A DNA stretch of 64,000 nucleotides from NCBI GenBank assembly GCA_008360975.2, contig CM039182.1:16588324-16652323 (forward strand), in the 5' to 3' direction. Below, in pieces: positions 1-13,283 of this stretch. The notes under the pieces are model-generated. The model had not been told where the DNA came from. It made no database searches and saw nothing but the letters and a program-made list of their open reading frames with translations. Positions within the stretch are counted from its first letter, which is position 1. Every line of letters starts with the position of its first letter. A program made the position numbers and the translations under genes. This DNA comes from Lichenostomus cassidix. Lineage: Eukaryota > Chordata > Aves > Passeriformes > Meliphagidae.

Positions 1-146
1 GCAGTGACATATCACGGAATGGTTAGGTTTGGAAGGGACCTTAAAAATTATCTCATTTCACCCCCGGAACATGGGCAGGGACACCTTCCACTAGACCAGG
101 CTGCTCAAAGCCCCATCCAACCTGGCCTTGAACACTTTAATGTCTC
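1..146 (-). mobile_element. CR1 LINE 3' fragment
   Basis: On the plus strand this reads gaatggttaggtttggaagg, then acatgggcagggacaccttc, then cactagaccaggctgctcaa. This is the reverse complement of the avian CR1 3' untranslated end. The element is therefore on the minus strand and is truncated, as most CR1 copies are. The octamer end is degraded and lies at the start of the window. It stops near 'gaacactttaatg'. Confidence 0.92.
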
Positions 147-1149
147 CTGTTTGTCAACTACTTGGGCTTAAGGTTACATCACACAGAGCCCATGACCACA
201 GAATCTGATGCCTAAAGTTCCCAGGTCCTTGAGATAGGCACAGAGCCATCTCTTTCCAAGTCTGCTACTGAATGGTTAATATAGCCATTTCAATACTTTC
301 CTCCTGACAGATATGTTTAAATAACTACATCCCTCACTCAGTGAAAAATGAGGTCAGCTCCTCAGACAATTTTCTCGCAAAGCAAAGCAGTCTTGTTGAA
401 GTCTTTCCTTCATACAAATTTGTAGTGATTTTGTGACAAAACCTTAACTCATAGATCCTTAGGATTCCTGCTGCTAGTAGTTTGGTCAGAAGATTATATA
501 TCCTCCAGCCTATATAATCTCTGGCTAAGTTAATTATTTGCTTTTTAAAATTCATCAGGTGATTATTATCTTTTTTTGCAAATCTAAAGCCATTGAGTTC
601 TTTACCCTTATCAAAGACTTTCAGAACAGGCAGTACAAAACATCTCAAGCTCACTATTTATAGGAAGCTTACACTGTGAAAACAGATGCAAGACCTGCCT
701 CCTGCTTTTCCTACAACAGTTCAAGAACATTTTCAAGGCTTTCCATCCAAAATTTTGCTCCACAGACCACTGTGGAATTGAATGTACAAAAGACAACTCC
801 CCTCCTGAACTCAGCTCAAAATGTTTCATTTAACAAAGGCTGATGAGTAGAGCCAGCTGGGATGAAAAATTCCCCTCCTCGTTAGTGCTGCTCTATCTAC
901 CACTGCTCCTCGACCACTGAAAACATTCACAGACAATTTCAACAACCTTTTCAAATTTCAGAAGCATTTTCCAGCATCATCAATAACATAGCTGGGCAAA
1001 AACTCATGCCAAAGCTTGTCCTTTGTTCTTAAAATAATCATACTAGGAACAGGGAAAGTCTTGAAACAGATAAAGCCCAAATCCAAACCAAAGTAAATCT
1101 GAGAGTGGCTATTAATATTGATATAGAAAGATCAGGGTACTAATAACAC

Positions 1150-1256
1150 CAAGGTCGGGGTTTGCTCCCCTCATGAGCCCTTCACTTAAGAGTTGGACTT
1201 GCTGATCCTTGTGGGTTTCTTCCAGCTCAGAATATTCTCTGATTCTGTGATTTTCT
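1150..1256 (+). mobile_element. CR1 LINE 3' end fragment
   Basis: The sequence agttggacttgctgatcctt followed by ttccagctcagaatattctc and tgattctgtgatt is the last part of a CR1 3' end, including degenerate ATTCTGTG octamers. It is a short, heavily 5'-truncated copy. The left border is approximate. Confidence 0.8.
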
Positions 1257-4200
1257 TTCCTTTCTTCTCCTCCTTAAGTTGACTGGCAAGCACTGTACTT
1301 CTGATCAGAGAATGAAAGGCCCCATTTAAAAGACAGTACCTTTCCAGCATTTTTAATGTGGCCAGAAAGCCAAAACACATCACTTCTTTCAAGCTAAAGA
1401 TGGTAAATATTCTGATCCATTTGCATGATGTGCAAAGTTGACGCTTTAATAAAGATTTAGCAATCCACTGCAGCTGTGCTACGTGTTTCACCACTTCTAA
1501 AAATGTATTAGATTAATTTATTCAGGTACTATATAAGAAGAACCTACAGCTTTCCACTGGATCAAAAAATAGTGAATAAAAATTTAGTGGACTTGAGTGA
1601 ATTACAATTCACTCTGCTAGCAGTTATTTATTATGAGGGCCAAATTATATATCCATAGCACATTTACAGATCACTACACCTGTGTTTTGAGAACTGCACT
1701 AAACAGTAGTCAGCACTTGAAGGAAAACAACCATAATTTCACAGCTAAATATTTTCATGTTCACAGATATATGCCTCATTGTTTTACCCTTTGTATCCTA
1801 CTTTGCTAGTGGTTAATATGGTACTGTAACTGTTAGTTTGTGTGTGCTACATTGTGGATTTGAACAAGATAAAAAGCTTTCACTAAAAATATCTCATCCT
1901 TTACTTATTTTTAGTCCTAATTACATAGCAAATTTCTACACTAAAGCAGAATAATATGAAATGGGTTGCTATGTGATCTCTTTTGTCTTATTAGATGTTT
2001 TAACAACATTAAAAACTATTTAATAGTGTTCTAATGATGTCATACAACTATGCTACTGAGTTTTCTAGAGCAGCATCTGAGATCTTGCAGCATGCAGGGC
2101 AGATGTAGCTCTTCATTTCACCGAGGCTGACATCCCTGGGATGGACAGACCAGTACAGGTGTTTGCATGCTCTCCACTGCCCCAGCAAGGAGGAGGTTCC
2201 CAACCCTGCTCTAAAGGAACAAATACACTGATTTACAAGGTCTAACCACACAGTTTGCATTTGGATGTGTCATCACAGAAGCTTTGGTGACTTAATGATT
2301 TTTTTGAATATTCCACTTGCAGGAGATGAAAAGCAGGAAAACTGATTTCTCCTTAGGAGTCAAATTGTGTTCTCCTTATAAATTTTCTCATGGTGATGAG
2401 ATTTTCTTGTGGATCTTCAAATTCCATGTGACATCTGACATTAGCTATTTTTTTCAGACATTAAAGATATAATTCTTTTAGAAATAATGGGGTCAGTAGA
2501 CTTCTCTGACAGAAGTGCTATTTCTCTGTCGATCTATGGACTGCTGAGCAAGCTCAGATCTGGGAGACAGCAGCAGGTATCAGTAGGAGACCTGGAGCAG
2601 ATGCAGGAATCTTGAAACAAAATTGCCAAGAAGCAGAGAAGACTGTGGAGAGTTAGATGTAACTTCAAAATTAATCAAACTGGATCAAATCAAGACCACC
2701 CTGCAAGAGCACACAAATAAAGAATTAGGCACAAGCACTGCTACTTCTGGTCTGATGCATCTCAGTGCCTTGCAGTTTTTCCATTAAAAAAATAAGTCCC
2801 CTTGACTCATCAATCAGATTTTCTGAGTTTTCTCTTTGTCTTTTTGGAGGAAGATCCTGTAGGAGCAGCTGCAAACAGCTCAAAGGGGTCATTGACTGTG
2901 GGTCTAGCTGCATTTTCAGAGGATGCTCAAGAGAAGTATTTTTCAAAATAAACTGGTTAAATAAAAATAAACTGCATTGAAAAAATTCCAGTGAAAAGAA
3001 GACCAGGAAAAGAACTGTATCTGTGAAGCACTGACCATAGCACCATACACAAAATCTTTTGGAACTAAAGTATCTCCTCACAGATTTACTTGCAAGCACT
3101 TCTTTCCTTTTCTGCTCTGAAATGACATTCCTACATACTACTTTAAAATGGCAATTCATTATTAAAGATGCAGGAAGCAAACATCAGCAACTGAAGTGAT
3201 AGGAGATTCTCCTATCTCTATACACTGCAACAAGCTACCATTTTTATGCCCTTATATCTTTTGGAGTGTGGTTTTTCCCTTTCATTTTCCCTCTGTCAGA
3301 GTGTTTCAGTGCTGGAAGTTACTGTGAACTGGCTAAATTGCTTCCATTTTGAATGACCAGAAGCATGTGCATCATTACATACCTAAATGAAGCTTTTTTT
3401 AACACATCATCCTCCTAATCTTATTGCTTCACTGATGATCATAAATAAGCATTTATTTACAACCATGAGGACAGAGGAGGAGGATACATTGAAAGGTCCG
3501 GTCTTTGACGTGCTGTGCTCTCACTTAGATACACTCATTGCCATGGCAGATAATTAAACACCTCAGATGTAGCAGAAAGAACTTGTCTTGACTATTTTAC
3601 TTCCTTTAGATTTGAGAAGGAGTAATAATCAGACCCACTGGACACAATCCTCCTCTCAGATCCACAGTGCAGAGTGCTGCACTTAGCAGAGCTCAGAAGA
3701 GGTACAACACCCTTCGTATATGATGCCAAGTTGACAGGGTTTAATGAACTGTGGAACAAAAAGACACATAACTGTATTGTTTAGTTAGAATATTTGTTGC
3801 TAGTTTTGTGTCCATTTTAATAAAACAAACATTTACCAATTTATTATGTGATTGACAGGCAGCAGTGTTTTGTACCAACTCTACTGCAAAAGAAGCTCTT
3901 TATCAGCATTGTGTTCTCCTTCCACTTGTGGAATAAACATTAACTTTATCTTGTGGTTGTGCTTGCAGGTATCATGCCTAAGGCCTTCATGTGTATTTGA
4001 AAGGAAAGTTTATTCTTCAGCTTGCCTGCAAAAGATAAGATTCAAACCACTTTTGTAACAGATAAAATCAGGAACATCTCCACCTATCACAAGATATAGC
4101 AGTGCCAACACCAATAGAAATTGAGACCATAAACAATGTTAACTTTGTTGAATAAAATTTGCATGTTATAAAATATTGTTATTATTAAAATATTCCTCTG

Positions 4201-4304
4201 TAAATGTGCACCTGGAGTAGCTTACACTGAAGGGAGTGAAAATGCTGGCAAAGGTATTAAAGCTCATCAGGCATCTGGGGAGTTACTACATCTCTGGTTG
4301 ATTA

Positions 4305-4455
4305 ATTCACAGAATAGCCAAGGTTGGAAGAGAGAAATTGAGAAATTCTCTAATACAACCCTGATCAAAGCCAGATCAATGACAGCAGGTCACTGAGGAC
4401 CTTGTAAAGTTGGGGTTTGAGTTATTAGACTATGTCAAGCATCTCCTACAGAGGG
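4305..4455 (-). mobile_element. CR1 LINE 3' fragment, diverged
   Basis: The plus strand reads ttcacagaatagccaaggtt followed by ggaag, then 'caaagccagatcaatgacagcaggt' style CR1 3' sequence with many substitutions. Orientation is minus. The divergence suggests an older CR1 insertion than the one at 35805-36300. The right border is uncertain. Confidence 0.72.
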
Positions 4456-5589
4456 GAAAGCAAGAGGCCAGTTGCTGGCATGGAGGAGCAGTGACCCACT
4501 GTAGAACAGAAAGTCTAACATGTAAGTTAAATAGCAAAGGCTTCCATAGAAGCTTCATGTCTTTCACTGCAAGTCAGGGTCTCAGGAGACACTGAACATG
4601 GAGGAACAACATCATATAAATATGCCTCTAATCTATCAATATAGGGGTGCAGATATGGCTATCAGAGGTTGCAGTACTACCACAGACCTCCCCTTGTTCT
4701 GTGAGTCATCTTATTTTACATTTTCCACTCTCAAAAGCAACAATGACAAGGATTCCAAGCCTTCATTACTTCAAAATCCTGTCTTTTCTTCTGAATACAG
4801 ATGATGCACAGGACAAACAGACACTAGCTCATAACCAAGCTGAGTCACAAAAATTCCCTGACAAATTGCCCAATTTACTTGTTTCCTTCAATGAGAACTT
4901 TAAAAAAAAATTCTACAGTAAAGATAAGCAGACCAAAATAGAACTTTTTAGTTACTTGAGTATGTCAAACACCTCTCCTGATGGAAGAACAAGTGCCTGT
5001 GTAAGAAAATGAACATCAGTATGTGCAAAACAGTTTTTCAGCTGAAGCAGGAAACAAATTCTGGCCAGAAAAAAGTGAAATATATAAGAATAAGAAGAAT
5101 GAACTTCTTCAGTTTATAATACTACAGTAACAAGACAAATAACTAAAAAATCCAGCAACCTAAAGGCCCCAGTTGTAAAAAAACTGACACCTGATAAAAT
5201 GCATCCCTATGGATTCCTGTGCTTCAATCAGCCTCAGCTTGGCTCATGCAAGCAGCACAGTACACAGGAGTACAAAAGAACCCTGTGTTTTGGCATATAA
5301 AATAAAACATACAGTTACAAGAAATGCAAAGAATAGTAGCCCAGAATCATTGTCTAGTGCCAGCAATATCTGAATAAAATTAATTCTTTGATAAGCTTTC
5401 ATGATCTATTGCCAGGTAGATGTTCAATCAACCATATTTACTCTCAATATGTGTAAGCATGTGCAGCAATCAGAAAAAAAATGCTAATTAGGTTAATCAT
5501 GAGTGCTTATGAGGAAGCTATAGTTTCTCGGAAACTAGTTTGTGAATGTTTGTCTGAATTTGAATTTAGTGAAAATAATTAAAGTTGCA

Positions 5590-6283
5590 TGTCTTGACAA
5601 TTACTTGCTGGGCAAGGACAACCCCATGCAGCAGCACATTCTGGGGGCTGACTGGCTGGAAGGCAGCTTTGCAGAAGATGGTGATTCTGGTGGCCATCAA
5701 ACTGAGCAGGAGCCAGCAGTGTACCCTTGTGTCAAAGAAAGCCAACAGCCTTCTGGACCATATCAGGCAGAGCAAGTTCAGCAAGCTGAGGGTGGTGATC
5801 CTGTGCTTTACTCAGCAGTGGTGAGACCAGAGCTGGAGTGCTGTGTCCTGTTCCAGGCTCCCCAGTACAAGAGAGACATGGACATCGTGGAGATAAGCCC
5901 TGTGAAGGGCCACAAAGGTGACTGCAGGACTGGATCACCCTGTAAGGGGAGAGGCTGAGAGGGCTGGGACTGTTCAGCCTAGAGAAGGGAAGGCTCAGGG
6001 AGAAAATTATCAACATATATAGATAGCTGATGGCAGGGAGTAAAGATGCTTGAGCCAGACTCTTCTGAGTGGTGCCCTGTGTCAATAGGCGAGGCAATGG
6101 GAAAAAAACTGAAATCCTGGAAAATCCATTTCAATGTAAGAAAAGCCTTGGAGAAATTCAGAACCTGATTGTGCATGGCTCGGAGCATTCTGATCTGGTG
6201 GAGCCTGCTATGAGCAGGGCAGTTGGACTCTATGATCTGCAGAAGTCCTTCCCAACCTCAGCTTTTCTGTGACTCTGTAATCT
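5590..6283 (+). mobile_element. CR1 LINE 3' fragment covering the end of ORF2 and the 3' UTR
   Basis: About 690 bp match the 3' third of an avian CR1. Landmarks in order are 'ttacttgctgggcaaggacaa', 'gactggctggaaggcagctt', 'gtgtcctgttccaggctccc', 'cagtacaagagagacatgga' and 'gagctgggactgttcagcct'-like text (here gagggctgggactgttcagc). It closes with 'gagcagggcagttggactct', 'ttcccaacctcagc' and a tgtgactctgt end. The copy is 5'-truncated, and the ORF2 remnant carries frameshifts and small deletions. The 138-codon frame over it is a relic, not a gene. Confidence 0.93.
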
Positions 6284-9200
6284 TTGTGCAGTTGCTGTAC
6301 GTATGTATAGATGGAAGAAACTATATTTTCTTAGCATGCTTTCTGTAACAAGCTTTTTAATCAGACCTTAAATCTTAGCTGTAATATGCTTTAAAGCTGT
6401 ATTAGCATTAAAAGCATAGTTAGCAGTAGAAGCTCTTTTGTATAACTTGTTCTATGAGCTTCTTGTGAGCTTTGACTGAATATTCTACAAAGCATCACAA
6501 ATTATGCTCTCAGGAGCCCACTAAAGTACACATTTTCACTTTTATTTTTCAAATTTATTACTAGACAGTACTGTCACCCATTCTAATGAAGAGGGCAATG
6601 CAATTACTCATACTCCTCTGCATGGTTATATACATCACTGCAACATACAACTTCAATAAATAAATGAAACATTCTGTTTATTTGTCATTCTGCAATAAAA
6701 TACTCAAGTTATAAAAATCAATGGCAAGAAATACTAACTCTCATCTTCTGTGTTTCCCCTCACACACAGAGGAAGAAATAGCGTCATCTGACAAGCTGAA
6801 TTCCACAAACTGTTGTTTTCTGTTTCTACCATAAAACAACAAAAGAAATTATAATTTAAATTGCAGTCAAAGGTTTAGTTGCCAAGAAAAACAAGAATAA
6901 TGTTTCTATTTAATGACACACAGGAGAGCTAACCTAAATGCCACCATTTTCAGGACAAAAGAGGAACAGTTGATTGAGATAGATAAAACACTCTGGTATT
7001 CTCACTGAAATCAAACGTAAAAGACGTAAAAAATACAGACACAGGCAATCTACCCACACAGAGCAATGAGACCCTATTGCCAACAACATGGACTGAACAG
7101 AATGGGAGTAAAATGCAATAAGCTTGAAGCTCCATAAAATCTGCAAAGATAAACTAAGGACAAAGGGTCCCATCTTCGCTTTGTGGTCACATACACATTA
7201 GAAGTGTTGATAGCCATGATGTTTTTTAGAGAGCAGTTGTTCAAAAAGAAATATTGCAAATTAGAGAGACATCAAATGGAGCTAAGAAGTGAAATGGCAA
7301 TGACCTTGCTTCACAACCAAATAAACCAAAGAAGTGAACAGGAGGAAAAAGGGGGAATTAATAAGACTCCTTCTTAATTAATAGTCAGACATTGACTCAA
7401 ATTCAGACTTGGTGACATCCATGCAACAAGAGCTAATCACACAAGAAACAGATCTGGACTCTTGGACAGAACAAACAGCTTAAATGTGGTGTTTCATATA
7501 GCACGAAGATGAAAATAAAACAAGTAAGCCCAGTCTAGCTGAGCAGGGAGACAAAAAGGAACAGAACACATACTTTGTTTTCACTGAAAATAGTCTTGAT
7601 ACATAATTTGGTTTCTGCATTCTATCTGATAAGTCTTACAAATGACATTGATGACTCTGACTTTTCATGCTAATGATGCATGATGGCAGAACTGAGGCTG
7701 TCCAGGGCAGGGCGTGCTGCCAGCTCTTCATACATCGATTTGGAGCTTGCTAGGGCTGCATCCAGGCTGCCAGCCTAGGAAACAGCTACGCTTCAATGCT
7801 CATTGCATTCTGAGAACACAGCTACAAAACCTGTCTCACTGTTTTTGATTTCCAATATCTTTCAGGGTACTCAATTTTGCTGTTCTTGTGTTTATTCAGA
7901 AAGTCTGAAGACAGTCTTGTGTTTATTCCAGAAATTGAGGAAATTGAGAAATTCCACCCAGGAAACCCTTTTGGGATTTGGGGTAAATAGTTTGGGTTTG
8001 CAGGATGCTCTTTGTCAGTGGCTTTACCACAGTCACTATACTTCTAGTAAAAAGTTGCACAAAACAACAACAAAGTTCACTGACTTGATTTATAAATTCT
8101 ACCTTTTTTCTTACAAAAAAAGCCTCACAGCTGATGTCTCAAGGGCTTTGGGTTGGGTTTTTTTGTTTGTTTTTTTCAGAAGGCCTGTGCACTCTGGCTG
8201 GACTGCAGATGTCACAGACACAGGACTTTCCAGCCTCTCAGTGACTGTTCAAGAAGGTGTTGGTCAGCTGAGGGGAGCTGCATCTTTAGGAAGGTGTGGC
8301 AGAGAGCCACTGTAGCTGGTTGCTGTGCCCCTCCTGTCACACAACTCTGGATTGTGCCCACTGGGTAAAGCAGACTTTGGCTCTGCATGATTTCTGAGCA
8401 CTACAGAAGGAAAACAAACAAAACACAGACAATTCTAAGTTCTCTGTGGTCAATCTACCTTTCTCAGCTCAAGCTGGAGGTTAGGTGTTTCATGTTGCCT
8501 GGAGATAAACCCAGGCAAGCTGTGCATGTGCAACAGGAGCACTGAGGTGTGGGCAGCAGACACAGACAGTGTCAGCCAGCTGCAGACCTGCTGCACTGAC
8601 ATTTGAGAGTGCAGGACTTCCTTCATAGAAGGGGTATTTCCAACAGACACCTCAAAGAGGGTGGGAACAAGAGAGTTTGTAACATACCTATGACAAGGAA
8701 CTGGTCTTGTCATTTGTGGTGGAGAAACTGAGGGACAGAACTGGTTGACATCTGATCAAAAAAAAGTAAGAAGGGAACTACTGGGATCCCAGCATTAGCC
8801 CTTTAAAAAGTCACTAGAATTTGTCTAACAATTTAATTGCCTAAACAGAATTTGGTATCAGAAGACCTGCGGGACAAAAAGGCATGTGAAAAAATCTACA
8901 ATAAACACTGCACTGCACCTGGTGCTAGACAAAACATCTATGCTCTTCAAACACCAGTCACAGTGTTTGAAGAAAAAAATGCTTTACCTAGAGCTGTGCC
9001 TACGTTTGAAGGAAGGCTGAAGAATGACACAAGCCTGCCTGCTCTTACACCCTGCACAGGAGTAAAACAGCAATGCTGCTGGCTCCACAGGAGTGAGTGA
9101 TGAATGAACACTGCTGCAGCATTCTACTGCTTTTAGGTATCCACATGATGTTGTATCTTGTGGAAAAAAAATCAAGTGGTAGCATTTGTTTGGTAGTCCT

Positions 9201-12200
9201 GCCCCATGCTTCCATGCATGGCACATACTCATATTCTCCTTTGGGAGAGACAGTTTATCTTGGGCATACCTAAATTTCCAACTAGAAACACAAAGGCCAT
9301 TTGTTAGCACAAAAACCATTCAGGAAGAACTCTAGAATAGTTATAGTAGTTGTCCAAGACTAAGAATCTTGATGAGACCTAAGAGTTCTGAGCAAAGATA
9401 AACAAATACCAGAACACCACATGAGAGAAAGAGAAAGCACAGAAACAAAGTTCAAAGATGAGTATAAATAGACAGTGGGCATCGTAAATAAACATTGTAT
9501 TTACCACCCAAATTGAAAAGAATATGAAAACACACAAAATGGTCAACAAGGATTTTATGCCTTGCTCACATCTGTGGTCCTGATGGTGCAGCTGTGCAGC
9601 AGATGTGAGTGCAAATCTCAATAAAGAACGCAAAAAACAATAGGAGTTTGTTCATTGGGCTTCCAGACCTGAGGAAACATCTTAGGAAGCAAACAAACTG
9701 AGCACCAGCCAATATTTCTGAGGAAACGCACTGACAGAATTTCCTTACAAGAGACTGAGCCACAGACAAAACTGAACATTACATAGCATATGTTCTTGCA
9801 AACCCCTACATTTCCCTACACTCAAATGGTAAAACAGTCAATATCTCTTTTCCTGGGTACAATAGTATCACCAACCAACACAAATAGGCTTTTGCTCCTT
9901 AAAGGCCAAGGGTAGCTGACACTCACCAGAAGCCATCAATTGCTACTTTAAAACAAGTTTGACAATCACGCTGTACAAGGATCCCAGAGAAACACACAAG
10001 CCATTTTCTCAACTAGCAAAGTATGATTTGCAAATAGAATAGAATCTTAGAACTGAGATTTGGTCATTGCAGCCACATTCTCCAAAGCACTTGAAAAAGT
10101 GCAGAGGAGCAAAGTCCAGAGCTGGATTATGTTAATCCGATTTAAAAGAAAAAAAAGCCTGTCCAGTCTAAGATAGAAGGCAGACTTACTGCTGAGGCAA
10201 GATCCTGCATAAAGCAATTAAGGCTTTTACTAAAGGGTGGCTGGGACAGTGTAATTCCAGCTCTTTTATCAGTTTCAAGCCTCTCAGCACTATTTGGAGT
10301 TTTGTTCAAAGCCAACAAGAGAGTGATTTCTGAGGTGGTAGAGAAACATCACAGGAATATATTATGGTCATTTACAGACTGAAGGAAACCACAGGAGAGC
10401 TAGAAAATACATGGTTTACGAAAGATAATTTAAAATATTAAGTTTAACACATAACTTCACAAAACAGTAGCATAAAAGAAGTTCTAAAAGCTTGTCACAT
10501 GCAAAAACTAAAAAAGCAAGTCAAGGGAAAGAATAGAAGCTCTGCAAAGATGTGCTCACAAATTTGATCGCAACATCTGGAACTAAACAGTTCATAGAAT
10601 TTTACCCTTGTTTCAGTAAAACGGTGATACCAAACATGCTTATAGATATCAACTTTCTTGTTACCAGCCAGGGTGAAATTGCCACAGTATCTTCTGACAT
10701 TTCTCCTTGTTTAGAGGCCATGAAACTCTGTGGTTTGAACTGAAATACGACTTCAGACATGTAATGCCTATTTGCATTATTCACAAGCAAATAGTAGAAA
10801 ATAATATCACAGAAATGCTGAAAAATGTCTATGACAAAGATCCTGATCCACATAGAGCAACAAGGCAGAACCAGTGAATCCCCAGTTGCCAATGCCTAAC
10901 ATTTTTTAGAATAGAATGGTGAAAACAAGAATACCTGCACTGGTGAGGACTGATACCAGTCAGAGAGGCTCAGTGGTTGTACAAAAGGAGAAACAAAAAG
11001 CTCAGTAAGATTTGTGGTCACAAGAGTGGCTGCCACTTCCCAACAGCTCTGTGCAAGCCAGTGCTTGAGGCACAGGCTGCCAAGAGCAGGGAAGAGAATC
11101 AGAGACCCCTGAGCAATGCAACACCCCTAGCTAACTTAATGCACACATTGGAAATAGGCACTCAAAATTTTACACTGATTATTAACATCTAGTATTTTTC
11201 AATTTGCCAGAAACAGAGGCTCCAGCTTGAACCATGTACAGTAACTGTAAGTATGAACAGAGGCTCACAGTGTGCGCACAAAGGAGGTGGGACTCAAGAA
11301 CAACCTAAACTTGTCCTGTACTGTAATACTCTACAATAGGGACACAGTTTTAATTTTTAATACAATTTTTTGTAGTGAATATTAATTGAAAATATTACAG
11401 ATTAGTTCTAAAAGGAATAGCTTAATTCTTACAACTGAATTAATACTGAAACATTCTACAGGTCCTACTGTGTATGTATTCCCAAGCTTCAAACAGTCAA
11501 GTCAGCATTGTCTTGGCCTTTCCAGCTCAGATCATGGATCTCATATATTGCTTATAAAATTCTCAGGCCTCTTTCAGAAAAGCATCCATGAGGATAACTC
11601 ATTGGTGCAATGCTGATCGAGCTTTACCCCTGCGCATGTTACAGCAGAGCAACACAGCTTTTTATGTCACCAGTGGTTGGTTACCACTGATCAAATACAT
11701 TTTTCAAGAACATAATGGCATTTCTTGCCCTCATAGAAATCCAGAAAAGAGCAACTAATATGTGAGAATATTTGGTCCAGTGGCTGGTTTCCCCGGTACT
11801 TAAGACCTACATTAGAATAAGTGATCAGGAATAATGAATGTCAAAGCAGCTGGCATACTCCAACAAACAGCACAATTGTATGTTATTTCACTTTATAAAT
11901 ATGCTTAATATCTTAATAGATCTATACTAAAAAGAATGCTTAACTATCATTTTTATTGCATGTTTGTAAAATAAAGGCCAAATATTGGACTAACCACTAA
12001 ATTATACAGCTTGGTCAGTTGTATAACACAGACCATTACATTTTTCTATTGAAATTCCTGTCAGTTGTCGTAGTACTTAACTATAAAATATTCCAAGAAA
12101 AGAATCAGTCTCGAACTGAAAGCAACACAAAAAATTTCTGATTTCTCCTCCAATCTATTTGGATTTTTCCATAGCTAAGCACCCTTCTGAGAAAAACTTA

Positions 12201-12639
12201 TGCCAGATTGCTCATTTGAATTTCTCTGGCTTTGGCTTCCAGCTACCAGATCTTATTAAGCCTCAGTCCAATAGATTAAAGAGTCTTTTGTGACTACTTT
12301 TCCTCTCCCTGCTTGTTAATACACCACAGAAGAAGTCATCTCTCAATCTTCTTGCAGATCTAAAAACCAGATTAGCTTTCACAGTATCAAGCATTTTCCC
12401 AGCCGTCAAACACTTTCTGAACCACATCCATCTATTGCACACCTCCTTTAAAAATGCATCTCAAGAACAGGACATAATGCATTTATATGAGTTTTGAAGA
12501 TGTTTTCTGCTGTTGTAAAATCAATTCCCTACTGATTAAGCTTCTATTCTCTAAAAGTTTTTGTCTTTAAACAGTCCCTAGTTATAGTTTGCCTTTTGGC
12601 TGCCTTCAAATGCATCTCTTTGACTAAGCCCAAGTTACC

Positions 12640-13283
12640 AAACAATAACAACAGGGACATGGACAAGGCAGAGATGTTTAATGCTTCCATTGCCTCTGCC
12701 TGCAACACTGATGATGGGCTAAGAGGGTCCCAGTGCCCTGAGCTGGAGAACCATGGCTGTGAGAATGAAAAACTCCCAGCTGAGCCTGACCTTCTACAGA
12801 ATCTGCTGTTCCAGCTGCATCCCTCTAAGTCTGTGGGGCCTGGTGGGATCATCCAGGAACATCAAAGAGCTCGTTGATTCATCACAAGGCCTCTTGCAAT
12901 GCTTTTTGAACAATCTTGGGAAGCTAGAGAGGTGAAACCTCATCACAGTTATAGCATCCCCATGAGGGGAAGAGGAGGGACAGACACCAGTCTCTTCTCT
13001 GTGGTGACCAGTGACAGAACCCAAGGGAATGGCCTGATTTTGTGTCAGAGGAGGTTTAGGCTGGATCTTAGGAAAATGTTCTTCCTACCGAGGGTGGTTG
13101 GGTACTGGAACAGCTCCCCAGGGCAGTGGTCACAGCACCAAGCCTGACAGAATTCAAGAAGTGTTTGGACAATGCTGCCAGGCTAATGGTGGATTCCTGG
13201 TGCTGTCCTGTGTGGGGCAAGAGTTGGACTTTGATGATCCTTGTGGATCCCTTCCAGCTCCAGATATTCTATGATTCTAGTAA
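12640..13283 (+). mobile_element. CR1 LINE copy with a large internal deletion
   Basis: Two separate CR1 regions lie side by side. The first, about 12640-12928, encodes the stretch just before and at the start of the reverse transcriptase: DMDKAEMFNASIASA, then HPSKSVGPGGI, comparable to the HKSMGPDGI region of CR1, then [11 protein letters not shown]. The second, about 12929-13283, is the 3' UTR and ends with ggactttgatgatccttgtg, ttccagctccagatattcta and tgattct. The whole catalytic part of the reverse transcriptase is missing between them. The 3' part belongs to the same CR1 subfamily as the copies at 21742 and 35805, which share the cacagcaccaagcctgacag region. Confidence 0.88.

Noticed and set aside
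2725..3180. 151-codon minus-strand frame
   Set aside because: I checked it for the missing GPR158 exons because of its hydrophobic stretch. It has none of the TM4-TM7 or C-tail signatures and no splice sites at suitable positions.
5542..6272. Several overlapping frames of 67-138 codons on both strands
   Set aside because: They lie entirely within a CR1 3' fragment and are relics of it.
7803..8315. Longest open frame in the window (170 codons, plus strand)
   Set aside because: It has no recognisable domain, contains low-complexity runs such as FFVCFF-type stretches from T-rich DNA, and has no splice or promoter context. It fits chance in AT-rich intron.
10020..10140. Octamer-like agaatagaatcttagaa that could open another CR1
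   Set aside because: The following bases do not match any CR1 3' UTR segment.
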